A stretch of DNA of 64,000 bases from Neospora caninum Liverpool (Eukaryota; Apicomplexa; Conoidasida; Eucoccidiorida; Sarcocystidae), in contig NC_018397.1 of the NCBI RefSeq assembly GCF_000208865.1, positions 5,919,748 through 5,983,747 on the forward strand, written 5' to 3'. Below, one piece after another: positions 47,050-58,111 of the stretch. Under the pieces are notes generated by a model. It searched no databases, was not told the origin of the DNA, and worked only from the letters and a program-made list of their open reading frames with translations. The position numbers and the translations under genes were made by a program. How positions within the stretch are numbered: the first letter of the stretch is position 1; every line of letters begins with the position of its first letter.

Positions 47050-50000
47050 ATGGCGTCTGTGTGTTCGCCTTGCATTCGAATAGACTGGAGACTCGCCGCC
47101 TTCCTCCGCCAGCTCCGCTCGCAGTTGGTGCTCTGCGGATACTCCCTGGCCTCTCCCTACCTTGCCGTCCTCGTAGGTCTTCCGCTTCCTTCCTCGTCTT
47201 CTCCGTCGTCTCTTCTTCTCCTCTCGTGTTTTCGTCTGCTGCATGCAGAGCGCGACCCCACAGTGCCGCAGCTGTTTGCCGCTTCGGCCGCGGGCGTCTC
47301 CGCGTCTCTCCACGAGGCCCTTCGGAAGGACTTGGCGACGATTGCCTTCATCCTGCCCGACGGCCTCCAGATCCTCGGCCTCCTTGCCTTCTCCCCGCAC
47401 ACCGCCGCCTCGCCTTCTTCCTCCGCTCTTTCGTCCCTGGCTGAGGCCGTGGCCGGCCAGCTCCCCGCCTGGGCGAAAGGTCTCGCGCGTCTTTCGGAAA
47501 CAACGCACGCTTCAGCCGGCTCGGTCTCTGCTTCAGCTCACCGCGAATCCCCCTCCCCGCCTTCTCCGTGTCTCCTTTTCGCGTGTTCTCTCTCTGGAGA
47601 TGCCGAGCAAGCAACAGAGTCTTCCGGGCCCACGCATGCGCGTGGCTCCGTTTTCCCGTGGAATTTTATGGCCCTTCCTCTCCACTCCTCTTCGTCCTCT
47701 TCGCTCGAGGAGGCAGGCGCAGCGGATCGGCTGAGTGTCTCCGTGGAGGACGCCCGTTCCGTGTTGAAGACAGAGAAGTTCCTTTACTTGCGGTCTCGGC
47801 TCGCTGTGTCGCTGCCCCTGGACACTCCGGTTCGCGTTGATCTCGCGCGGGGCCTCTGCGGAAAAATTCGAGAGACACCTGAAGACGGCGAAGTCGCGTC
47901 TCAGGAGGCCGAGCGCGACCTCGCAGCGGGGGAAGATTGCGAAGACTTCCTCCCTCAGCTGCCTTCGACGGCGTCTAGAGAAATCCTGGCGGCTCTCCGG
48001 CAACAAGAAGAGGCACTCAGCGCCTCGTCCCTCAGCCTGTTCTTCTGCATGCCCAACGGGGTGTACGTACACCCGACGGACCCCGGTGTTTCTGGCGAGG
48101 GAGAGACTGCGGCTGGGATCGGGAAGGCGGACGCCAGAGAGAGAAAGCAAGGCAGCAAGGACGCCGGTCGAAGCGGAGAAGCAGACATCTGGACAGCCGT
48201 GGCGAGCGTGGCCTCGAAGGCGAAGCATATGGTCATCCGCGAGACGCAAAACGTACAAGGGAACGACGCGCACTGCGAGTTCTCAAACCGAAACGTTCTG
48301 GACCTTCCCTGGCTCCGTTCCCCGCCGCATGTGGCACAAGACGCACGTGGCCTCCCTCTGGCTTCTCTCTCCGTGATTCCCGTTCCAGCTTTTCTCTCGT
48401 CCCTCCCGGGAAACGCCGCCTGCGACTCCGATCTTTCCTGTACATACACCCCAGCGCGCGGCGCGTCGGACCCAGGTCTCTCGGCGCGCCACGCCCAGAT
48501 CTTCCTAGACACTTGCATTCTCGTCCACGGCACCGCTTCACTCGCCTCGTGCGCACATCGCTTCCGTCTCGCTTTCTGTCGTCAGCTGAAGTGCCTCGCC
48601 CTCCAACTTCTCCAGTCTTCTTCGCTTCCGTCCTCGGCTGGTGAGAGCGTCGCGTTGGAGACTTCCTCGCTGACTGCGTCTCTCGTCAGCGGCGATCCTT
48701 CCTCGTCCTTCTCTGCGCATTCCCCGTCCTCACCCTCGCTCTCTGCGCTTTCTCCCCCGATCTACCCTCGTCTGACTTCGTGGGCAAGGAGCAGCGACGA
48801 CACGCGGCGCGAGGAAAATGGAAAACCGCATGCGGACGGGGCCGTCACGCTGAGCTTCCACTTGGTGAAAGTGCCGTGGTTCCAGCACCCGTTACTCTCG
48901 TGGAACAACGAGGCACAGGTGACGCGCCGCCTCTGGGCCTCTCTCGTTGGAGCCTTAAAGGATTTTCCTGCTTTCCGATCGTCAGGGATCCTTCCCTGGA
49001 ATGAAACGCATGCAGAACGCGGCAGAGGCGCCAACAAACTCGTGAACGTACGGACGACACGCAAACGCATGCTCTTCCAAAGGAGCTCGAAAAAGCTCGA
49101 CGCCCTGTCCCCACTCTCTCGTCTCCGCAGATTTCCCCCAGCGTTTCTCCTCTGTTCCGCCTCCTGGATGTTGCCGTCTGCGCTTCTGTCTCCATTTCTG
49201 TCTCCGTTTCCGTTTGTTGTCGCTCGCGGTGCGTGCCGTCTTCACCCTCTCTCCGACGCTAGGTTCTCGTATCTGTTCGCGCTTCGCTCTTTCTCTTCCT
49301 CTCGTGGAGGCACGTCGGGTCTGTCGCGCTTCACACGCGCGTGTGTCTTTTTAAAAGGTTCCAGCTCTCCTCATCCTCTCTCTCTTCTCATCGTCCTTTT
49401 CTTTTCGTTTGTTTTCGTTCTTCGCTCAGCCCCACAGCTCTCTCGTCATCGGCCCCAAGTGGCTGCCTCAAACGCGCGCCGTCACTTGCCTTGTGTGGGG
49501 TGACTTCGCCTACCACCACTACTGCCAGGTAAAGGAAACGCAGTCCTTTCTTTCCTCTGACGTCTCTTCCTTTTTTCCGTTTCTTCTTCTCTTTCTGCTT
49601 CACTGTTTTTGCCTCCCTTTTGCGTGTGATTCTCTTTTTCTTCTCTTTGCGTCGTAGGACAACGAACGCGACGAGGGCTGGGGCTGTTGCTATCGCTCTC
49701 TTCAGCTCGTCATCAGTTGGTTCCAGCGTCAGAACTTCACCAACAAGGTGAGACGCGTTCCGACCGTTTCTCTCTTCTCTCCTTCAAGGTTGCTTCTTTC
49801 GCACTTTCCTCTTTGTTTCCTTCTCTTCTCTCTCTTTCTCTCTCTCTTTCTCTTTCTTCCTCTCTCTCTGTCTTTTTCTCGGCCTTCGTGTCTCTGGCTC
49901 TCTCTGCTTCTCCGTCTCCGTCTCGCTCTCTTAGTCCCTCGCTTTTCTCTGTTGCATCCTCTCTGTCTTTCTCTCTCGCTCTTTCTTCTGACATCCTGTC

Positions 50001-51693
50001 TCACTTGGACCCGGTGGCTCTTCCCAAACGCACCTTTCTACCCCGCCTGCTGAGCTTTCTCGTTCTTCTGTCCCTTTCGTTTGAAGCTGTTTCTTGTTAT
50101 CTTCTCCGCACGTGCAGCCCGTCCCGTCCATAAGTGACATCCAGCGCCTTCTAAAGAAATACGACATGGCCCATGAAAATCTTGAGGTGAGGCGAGAGGC
50201 AGTGCGGCCCTCAGTCGGCGTGCATGCGCTCGGCAGTCTGTTTCGACGCGCCTGTTCCGCTTGCTTCCTGACCCTTTTGCTACCTCGCTACCTCTATATG
50301 TTGTAAATATATATGCATATATATATATATATATATATTTACGGCATGCAGACGAAGACGGTCCTCTCTTCTGCCTGCCTTTCGCTACTTTGCTCCATTC
50401 CTGTGAGAAAAGGCGCATGCCTCGGTCGCTCTGGGTCTCTCATCTTTTTTCACTTCACCGAAACACCAGAGTCTGTCTCTATACGCTGACGTACAGTCAT
50501 TTCTCCCTCTACAGATACGTAATTAAACTTCTTCATTTATACATCTCTCCACATCTTTTTATCTATTTAGATGTTTATATACACGTGTATATGCACATCT
50601 GAATGTAGATGGGTTTTAATGGATGCTGTGTGTGTTTGCTGATCTCTCCTCCAGAGCATATTTTGACGCGTGTCTCTGCGTCGCTTTCTCTCAGTGTGCA
50701 TGCCCCTGCAACTTTCAATTTGTTTCCTCGTTCTTTTTCTCTCGTTGTGTTGTTCCTTTCTTTTCATTTTTAGATCGGCTCAAAAGCCTGGATTGGGACC
50801 GTTGAAGGAAGCTACGTATTGAATTGGTATTTGCATGTGCCGAGCAAAATGCTTCATCTTTCGAGCGCAAGCGAACTTCCCGCTCACGCTGAAACTCTCC
50901 GAGAGCATTTTGACGCCGTCGGCACTCCCGTGATGATGGGGGTGGGCGACTACGCGTACACGTTGGTGGGCGTCTCAGTCGACATCCAAACAGGCAAGGT
51001 TTTCTTTCTCGGAAAAAAGGTTTCTCTTTCTGCGTTTCCGTCTTCTCTCTTGAGGTTCTTCCGCGTCGCGCGTTGTGTGATGAGGTTGCAGTGGCGCGGC
51101 GCGTTCCCTCTCTCTTTGTTTCTCGTCAGGAAGCACGCTTCCCTGTTTGCATTTTTGCGTCGTCCTCGCGGCGACTTTTTCGCTGTTGTGCGGTTTCCGT
51201 GCTCCTCTGTGCATCTTCCTCTTCCCATTATCCTTCTTTCGCTTTCCCAGGGGAGGCTGCGTTCCTAGTTGTAGATCCACACTACTCGGGAGACGACGCA
51301 GATATCGACAAGATCCTCGACAAAGGCTGGGTCGCCTGGAAGAAGGTGAGAGCCAGAGGGACGAGGGAAACAGAAGGAAGCAAAAGGAGAAGAAACAGAC
51401 AGAGGAGAAGCAAAAAGAGGAGGGAGGTGAGAGGAAGAGAGGGACAGCAGCCGCTTGGAATCGTGAGAGACATGGCGGTCTTCTCCGGTTTCTTTCGTTC
51501 GCTTCCCGTGTATCTCTTGCGGAGCCGTTGCCCACGCTCCTTTGAGCTCATGCCCACGGTTTCAGCTCTTTCTCTTCTCTTTCCGGTATTTCTTTTTTTT
51601 CAGACCAGTTTTTTTGAGAAGACAGCAGGTGCGAAGTTCATCAACCTGGCCCTTCCACAGACATGTACAGAAGGCGGCGCTCTCTTTATTTGA
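47050..51693 (+). CDS. UFSP2: UFM1-specific protease UFSP2-like cysteine peptidase (family C78)
   Basis: The exons are 47050-49047, 49430-49528, 49658-49747, 50118-50186, 50774-50993, 51251-51345 and 51604-51693, all in phase, giving 886 residues. The peptidase domain is in the last 220 residues: VWGDFAYHHYCQ, then EGWGCCYRSLQL with the catalytic Cys, IGSKAWIGTVEGSYVLNWYL, GTPVMMGVGDYAYTLVGVSV, and LVVDPHYSGDD with the catalytic Asp-Pro-His, ending INLALPQTC. These are the hallmark blocks of UFSP2, which removes UFM1 from targets at the ER and may mature its precursor. The N-terminal 666 residues are in one exon and are longer than in the animal enzyme (about 470 residues in total). They start hydrophobic (LRSQLVLCGYSLASPYLAVL) and carry Ser-rich inserts. 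The fifth exon ends at a GC donor (ACAG/GCAAGG), not GT. Confidence 0.88.
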
Positions 51694-53482
51694 AAAAACT
51701 TGAAACAGTTTGAAAGCGAAAGCGAGGAGGCCGCAGGAGCTGAGAGACGTCTCCGGCGATGTGTGTTTTCGGCATTCATTTCATTTCATGAGGTTCCCCT
51801 CTTTGTTTCAGAAGGCGCGTGAGGGTCTCTTTTGTGCCTCGCACGTGTGTCGGTTCCCGTGTTTCCTTATTCGATGTGTGCCTGGGTTTTTTTCCTCGCG
51901 TCAACGCGTTTCCCGCCTTCGCGGCGTCAAGAGCTGCCAGTGAAAAGAAGAAATTTTCCACGTAAGCAGGGTTCGTGCGCATGCGCCGTGATCCGCAGAA
52001 GAGAAAAGGCGACGTCTCAGACACTGTCTTCTCAGGGTTGCTGTCGCAGTTTCTTTCTCCGCTTAAAAAAACGCGTTTCAGGGAGACAGCAGAGACACAC
52101 AGGAACGGGGTCAGAGGAGACCGCAGAGAGAGGAAGTCTGATTCATTCGGTTGCTCCACTGAGTGTCTCTCGTTCGTCGCCGAAAAGAGGATTTCTGGAG
52201 CTCTCGAGCCTCTGTTAACTTTCCTCGACATTCACGGCGGTGGTACTCTCGTTCAGTCCTCGTCTTGAGCATGTGCTTTCGTCAAACTCTCTCTCTCTCT
52301 CTGCCTGCTCTATGTTCCTAAGTTTCTCGGGGTTTTCTCTCTCTCCGTCTCTTCTTTCCACTCTCCTTTTTCTCTCTGTGTCCCCTCCTTTCTTTCCTTT
52401 CGCTTCTCTCCTCCCTCTGTCGTCTCTGCATGCGTCGCTGTCTCTCCACTTCCCCTAAAACACGGGCCTTTTGTCGAGGGGTTCGCGCCGTCGCCTTTTT
52501 TTTTCGAAGTTCCGAAGCAAATTTCACAGCGGTTATCGCCACTCTGCTAACACAATGCAACTTGGATCTGGAAAACACAGTCTCGATTATTTTCTCGGAT
52601 CCGTTTCTTCCCCGCTTCCGGTCTCCAAGAAAACCTACAGAGTTTGCCCCTCCACTTTTGCACAGTACATTTATGTATGTGTAAGCGTACTCAAAAATAG
52701 AGATGAAAACATACGTAAAGGTGCGTGCAACCATGCACATCTGTTTATAGACGCGCTCATCGGCGTGCTTGCAGATTTTGTCACCTACAAGAACGTGCAC
52801 AACGGTGTCTTTCGACTTCCACGCTTTATTTGCATTCTTGACAAGCTGGGAAACTGTTTGTTTGCGCTCTTGGACTTTGGCTTTCGGAACGGCGCATTAC
52901 ACGCTTCCGATTTGGATATTTCTCTCGCGGCGACGCTTTGTGACAAGGTTCGTGGATACTTCAGAGAAAGTTCCAGTATGAGGCATATTGGTGCCTGAAG
53001 ATACGTGTATAGTAAAGCGAGAGGCATAGTCGACCATAAATGTCCATGCATGCGGATATGGATATATATATATATACATATATATGCGCTTACAAGTACA
53101 CAACATGATGAAGCTGCCAACCTTCTCTCAGGACGCGAAACTTCCGTCCTGAGAGAAGTTCGTGTCATTTTTTGAACGGTAATAATATCATCTCCCTTCA
53201 ACGCTCTCACAGATAAAGTGGCACATAATCCTTTATGCAGGTTTCTGTCTTTAGGCTCTCCCATACGTGTTTATATGCATGTGCATAGAAATGTACCAAA
53301 CACGTATTTGCATGGAGAGGCAATTTCTTAATCTCCTGCGAATACTCAAGCATAGAGATGTATTTGTAGGTGGTTGCATTCGCATGTGTAAGTATATATA
53401 TATATATATAATGTATGCAGCTCTGTTCAGGCGTATGCATGCATCTAGTGCACTGACACAAGCATACACATACAATAAATAC

Positions 53483-53513
<31 letters not shown>

Positions 53514-53554
53514 TAGACAATCACATCCATGCATCTATGGAATATATGCACGTG

Positions 53555-53589
<35 letters not shown>

Positions 53590-54134
53590 TCTGTGTACAT
53601 CTGCCAATGTACAAATGATAGATTCGTGTTTTGTCAATATTTGGGATAATTAAATATCAGGAAGGTTCATGAGAAGAGTCTCGGAATCTGACGGCCTTTT
53701 AAGGTTTCTCACTTTTTCCCTACCATTGGGGAAATCTCGTTTTCTGTTGTCGCGTTGAAATGCACTTTCTTGGAAGGGGGAAAAAACCTGCAAACGCATT
53801 CCTAATTCAGTACGCACAACATCCAGGCGCCACTGGAGACTGAGAGAAAGGCGAAAAGGAGCTCTCTTATAAAACACTGGAAAGAGAGGAAAGGTGCTTT
53901 TCTTGCCCCTCTCAGCAAAGAGGTCCACGCGCACACGCGACAGCTGAGCGCATGCAGTTGTTTACACCAACAACTTTGCCTAGGGAAAAAACGCGTTTTT
54001 ATCCTCGAACTCTCGGTTTTCCTCGCTCAGTGTCTTTCCATTTCTTCCGCTGCCTCGGAAAAAATAGCGAAAGAAAGAGAAGTGAGAGCGAGGGAGACCG
54101 ACGAGCGGAGATGTGAGAGACACGGCGAGAGAAG
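51694..54134. other. Intergenic region between UFSP2 and bL24, 2.4 kb
   Basis: 3' flank of UFSP2 and 5' flank of bL24. It has three TA runs (about 53396-53410, 53486-53511, 53558-53586) and a perfect hairpin at 53122-53158. No credible gene; plus-strand frames at 51710-52998 and minus frames at 52785-53614 show no domain. Confidence 0.5.
53122..53158. repeat. Perfect 14 bp stem hairpin with 9-base loop
   Basis: CTTCTCTCAGGACG (53122-53135) is the exact reverse complement of 53145-53158. Nine bases form the loop, and a T-rich stretch follows at 53166. Confidence 0.9.
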
Positions 54135-55399
54135 ATGAGGACCGTTCCTTCCTTTCGTCGAGCCCTGCGCGTCAGGAGCTTTTCACCTCTCCATGAGTCT
54201 TCTCTCTGTCCTCTATTTCTCTCTCTCTCTTCCTCCACAATCTCTCCCTCGTGTTTCTCTCCACGGTCGTCTTCTTCGCCTCTCCATGAGTCTTCTCTCT
54301 CTCCTCTGTTTCTCTCTCTCTTTTCCTCCCCAATCTCTCCCTCGTGTTTCTCTCCGCGGTCGTCTTCTTCGCCTCTCTCTGAGGCTTGTTCTGATGGACC
54401 CTTCACTCTGGAAGCTTCGGCTGTCCGTACACCGTGTGGAGGGACGGTGAGCTTCAGTACGGTGGCGCCTTCGGCGACGCAGGTTGACCGATCTCCAATA
54501 GACGGGAGAACGCGCACTGCTTCTTCCTCTGCCTGCGCAACTCCTTCTGCTGTTCCACACTTTGCCCAGCCCCGCCAACCTGTAGATTCTCGTCCTCCCT
54601 TTTCTTCCGTTCTCTCGGCCTCGCCCTACCTGTCTTCGCCGTTTCGCGCAGCTTTCGGCCCTTTTCGACTCGCCTCTCCGTCTTCGATCCCCGCTGCGTC
54701 GTCTTTTGCAGGCTTCCCGTCTTCTCTGTCTGAGTGGCCCGTTTCTGGGCACGAATCCGCCTCCGCTGCAAAACGCAGGCCTGGCTGCTTCCCTCAAGCA
54801 GTGTCTTCCCCAGCCGGTATCGCCGCCCCGTCGCCCCTCGGCTGTACATACACCGCAGACCCGACGGCGAGCCGGCGAGCGCTGCTTGAGAGCGCAGCTG
54901 CGTCTGTGGCCTTCCAGAAGAGATGCATGAAATTCGTGCATCCTCGTCACTGGATTCTGCAGTGGAAAATTCGACCTGGAGACAGGGTACGGATTTTGTC
55001 CCCTCGAAAGATCATTTCTATCTCGTGTCCCGTAGAAAGATCTTTCCTTTTTCTTCCGTCGGATCCTTTGGTGTCCCTTGGTGACCTTGTGCCTGCCTGC
55101 TCACCCGTTTCCTCCCCGTTTTCATCATTCGTTTCAAAGACGAGGACCGCGGTGGGGACTGAGGGAGTCGTGGCTCGGAGCTCAGGTGTCGGGTTCCTCT
55201 GTCGCTCCTCCCTGCTTCTTCCCTTTCCTGCTGTATCTCTCTTCTCGGTAAACTCGAGCGGACTCCGATGCAAATGCCAGTGTTTGCATCCCCCAGTCGA
55301 TTCGTCTTAAATTTCCAAACTTACAGACGATATACCGGTGCCTGTCTCAGGTTTTCCTCATGTACATGCATACATCTGTACATATTTGCACATCTATAC

Positions 55400-55438
<39 letters not shown>

Positions 55439-55724
55439 GCCATGAGGAGCGGAGACATGTGCCCTTTCATGTCCTGATTCTTCTTTTCTTTTTTGGGGCG
55501 TCTCTTCAGGTGGTTGTTATCTCGGGAAAGTACAAAACGATTCGAGGGACTGTTTTGCAAATCGACAAAATGAGGAACGGCGTCTCTGTTTCAGGAGTGA
55601 AAGAAGTAAGCACAGTCTTCCTCGCGCCCTGGGCTTCTCTCTTCAGCCCTTCCCGACCATCGCTTCGAGTCTCCCCAAGGATTATTATTTCCATCTTTCC
55701 CCCCCCCCTCTCTTTTCTTCCTTC

Positions 55725-55813
<89 letters not shown>

Positions 55814-56299
55814 ATATATATATATATTTGTTTCTGGAGATATACATGCACAGTCTACATGCACCTACCTGTAGATGAGCAATATTTGTATATGGATGTC
55901 TAAAAATATGCATGTGTATATGCCTATGTATCGGGACGTGCGTGTCTTATGTATATATCTGTATAGCGGTACTTTTATAGCCGTCTACATATTACACGCG
56001 TAGACAGTCATGGAGGTGCCGAGATAAGCGCTGCGGAGTTTACACTTCCACATTTGGGCGCAGGAGTGGCCTTGCTTGATTGAGGCTCTTTCCCAGGGAA
56101 GCTTTCGTCTCGAGGGAAACAACGTTAAATAGTCAGCGGATTCCTTCTTCGCCTTTCTTCTTTGCAGCAAAAGAGAGTGAAGCAAGAGGACGGCACATTC
56201 ATCAAAATTCCCGGATTGATTCACGTCTCGAACGTCATGCTCATTGACCAGGCGATCGAGTAAGACCTACAAACATCTCAATCAATTCATTCGATCTAG

Positions 56300-56333
<34 letters not shown>

Positions 56334-58111
56334 ATAGAGTTATACCGAGACATAAGTATGTAAATATTCGGATGTAGATACATGCGTACAAGTGCCTTTT
56401 CTGATCATGCTCCGCCGTCGTTTTTGCATTTCTCTGTGTTGACCGACGAGCCTTGTTCCTCACGGATATCCATTTTCCCCATCCATATCTGCATCTAGGT
56501 TTGTCGAAACAGAGAGGGATGGGGAGCAAGCTTTTCTGTTCCTGCCCCGTGTGATGGAGGTAAACAGCGAGAGAAGCGTCTATGCAAGAAGACGCGAAGT
56601 ACTCGACTTTTCCATCGGGTTTATGGTGACCCACCTTCACGCCGTCGACAAAAAGAGGGAAGAAAATCCTTTTTTGAGAGAGTGGTAAGCGAACCGCTCG
56701 ATAACTGGCAGCTGGGAGACCGGTACGGATACTCACCCGTTTCGAAAGTTTTTTCAGAGCAGCAAAATTGGAATTGTTCGGGTTTGGTCTCTTATGCGGT
56801 GTCTGCAGTTTGCCCACGCGCGTCGCTCTTCGCGTAGACGACCAAGGGAACGTTGGTAAGTCTCCAGAGTTTTCCATGTGTCTCCATACTAATACGTGTA
56901 TTAGAACAAAAAATATCAAACATATATGCATGTATAAGAATCCATACCCAAGAGTTTATAGTGAAATGCTGTCCATGTGAGTCACATATATGTGTATCTA
57001 AGTATGAAAACGTGCATAACTGTAGCTAGTATAAAGGTGTTTCTGTGGATATCCCTGCAGCACAGTGCACGGAATTCATTCTTGCCTTTCCAGATGGTCG
57101 GGTATATACATGAATGTGAATGCAAGACTAAGTGCGTAGTGGTTACACTTAGCAGAGCAAAGGTTTCCGTTTCTCATATATATGTGCATGTAAATCAATT
57201 GGTTTCGCTTCGCGCATGTATATATTTTCGGCGCGTTTGGAGTGTGCTCTTCTGTGGGTGTATCTGTGTTTAGTGCGCATCTCGAAGAAGAGCGGCTTGG
57301 TGATTCCGTGGCCCGATGGAGAGATGATCAAGTTCGGAGATAACCGGAAATCTCGCGAATTCTTGAAGAGCAAAGAGGAACGGGATGCAGAGCTGAAGAA
57401 GGAACAGAATGACACAGGAGAGCCCGCAGGTCCCAAAGATACCCCTGCAGATGTCGCCGTCGAAAGGACTTACGACTACCAAAGGGTAAGAATTCACTCA
57501 AAAACGGTTTCTAGGATGGGGATATATACATATATATATATATACATAAAAGTGAAAAGAGGGCACGCAGACACATAGGTGTGACATGCATGGGATAATA
57601 CGTGGTCTCACGTGAATTCACCTAGAGGTTTATACGCCCATACTTTCCTTATATTAATATATATATATATATATATGTTTCTTGTGAGTAGGTAACTGTT
57701 TGATGGAACCGTCTAGGGGGGTGAGAGTGAAAGGGGCATTCGCCGACGGGATATGTTTTTTCTGAATAGAAAAAAGAGAACCCGGTAAATGCTCGGGTGT
57801 ACATACAGCGTGGAGAACTGTGGGCCCCGAGATGCCGCTGCCGGTGAGGGCTGGTGGGAAAGTCTTGTTTCCCTTCATCCAAAGGCCATCATGCTTACCA
57901 TGCTTCTTTCGCTGAGGAGAGCAGCCTCTCTTGCTTGGGCACGAACAACGGGACAAATGGGAGAAAACACTGGGAAGTAGAACCTTTTTCACGTGCACAT
58001 TTTCCTCTGTTTTCGCTGTTTGTTCTCTTCGATGTGTGCGCTCCACAGGACGTGGCGACGATGCAGGCACTCAGGCAGATGATGACAAAGTACAACCGCG
58101 ACTTTCGGTAG
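54135..58111 (+). CDS. Ribosomal protein bL24, mitochondrial type (KOW domain)
   Basis: The exons are 54135-54986, 55510-55605, 56168-56259, 56809-56855, 57274-57485 and 58049-58111, all in phase, giving 453 residues. The start is an ATG at the frame's beginning. The bL24 core starts at the end of exon 1 (WKIRPGDR) and continues VVVISGKYKTIRGTVLQIDK (the KOW motif). It then runs through IKIPGLIHVSNVMLIDQAI, LPTRVALRVDDQGNV and VRISKKSGLVIPWP. These blocks are diagnostic of bacterial-type L24, which initiates assembly of the large subunit. The first 270 residues are Ser/Pro/Phe-rich with a basic start (MRTVPSFRRALRVRSF) that fits a mitochondrial presequence, and they include a 31-residue duplication. 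The C-terminus has a charged extension ending MMTKYNRDFR. Apicoplast location is possible but I see no signal peptide. Confidence 0.88.
54183..54368 (+). repeat. In-frame 93 bp tandem duplication in bL24 exon 1
   Basis: Units are 54183-54275 and 54276-54368, each encoding SPLHESSL(C/S)PLFLSL... to SPRSSS, followed by a partial SPLSEA. Six or so base differences separate the copies. Confidence 0.88.
55395..55438. repeat. (TA)n microsatellite
   Basis: Interrupted TA run in intron 1 of bL24. Confidence 0.88.
55727..55828. repeat. (ATCT)n tetranucleotide repeat ending in (AT)n
   Basis: About 21 TCTA units followed by a short TA run, in intron 2 of bL24, about 120 bases after the donor. Confidence 0.93.
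56299..56331. repeat. (AT)n microsatellite
   Basis: About 15 AT units in intron 3 of bL24. Confidence 0.88.
57650..57677. repeat. (AT)n microsatellite
   Basis: About 12 AT units in the last intron of bL24. Confidence 0.85.

Noticed and set aside
46260..47444. 394-codon plus-strand frame before UFSP2
   Set aside because: It overlaps the UFSP2 start in another frame and is Pro/Ser/Leu-rich from pyrimidine-rich DNA; probably 5' UTR.
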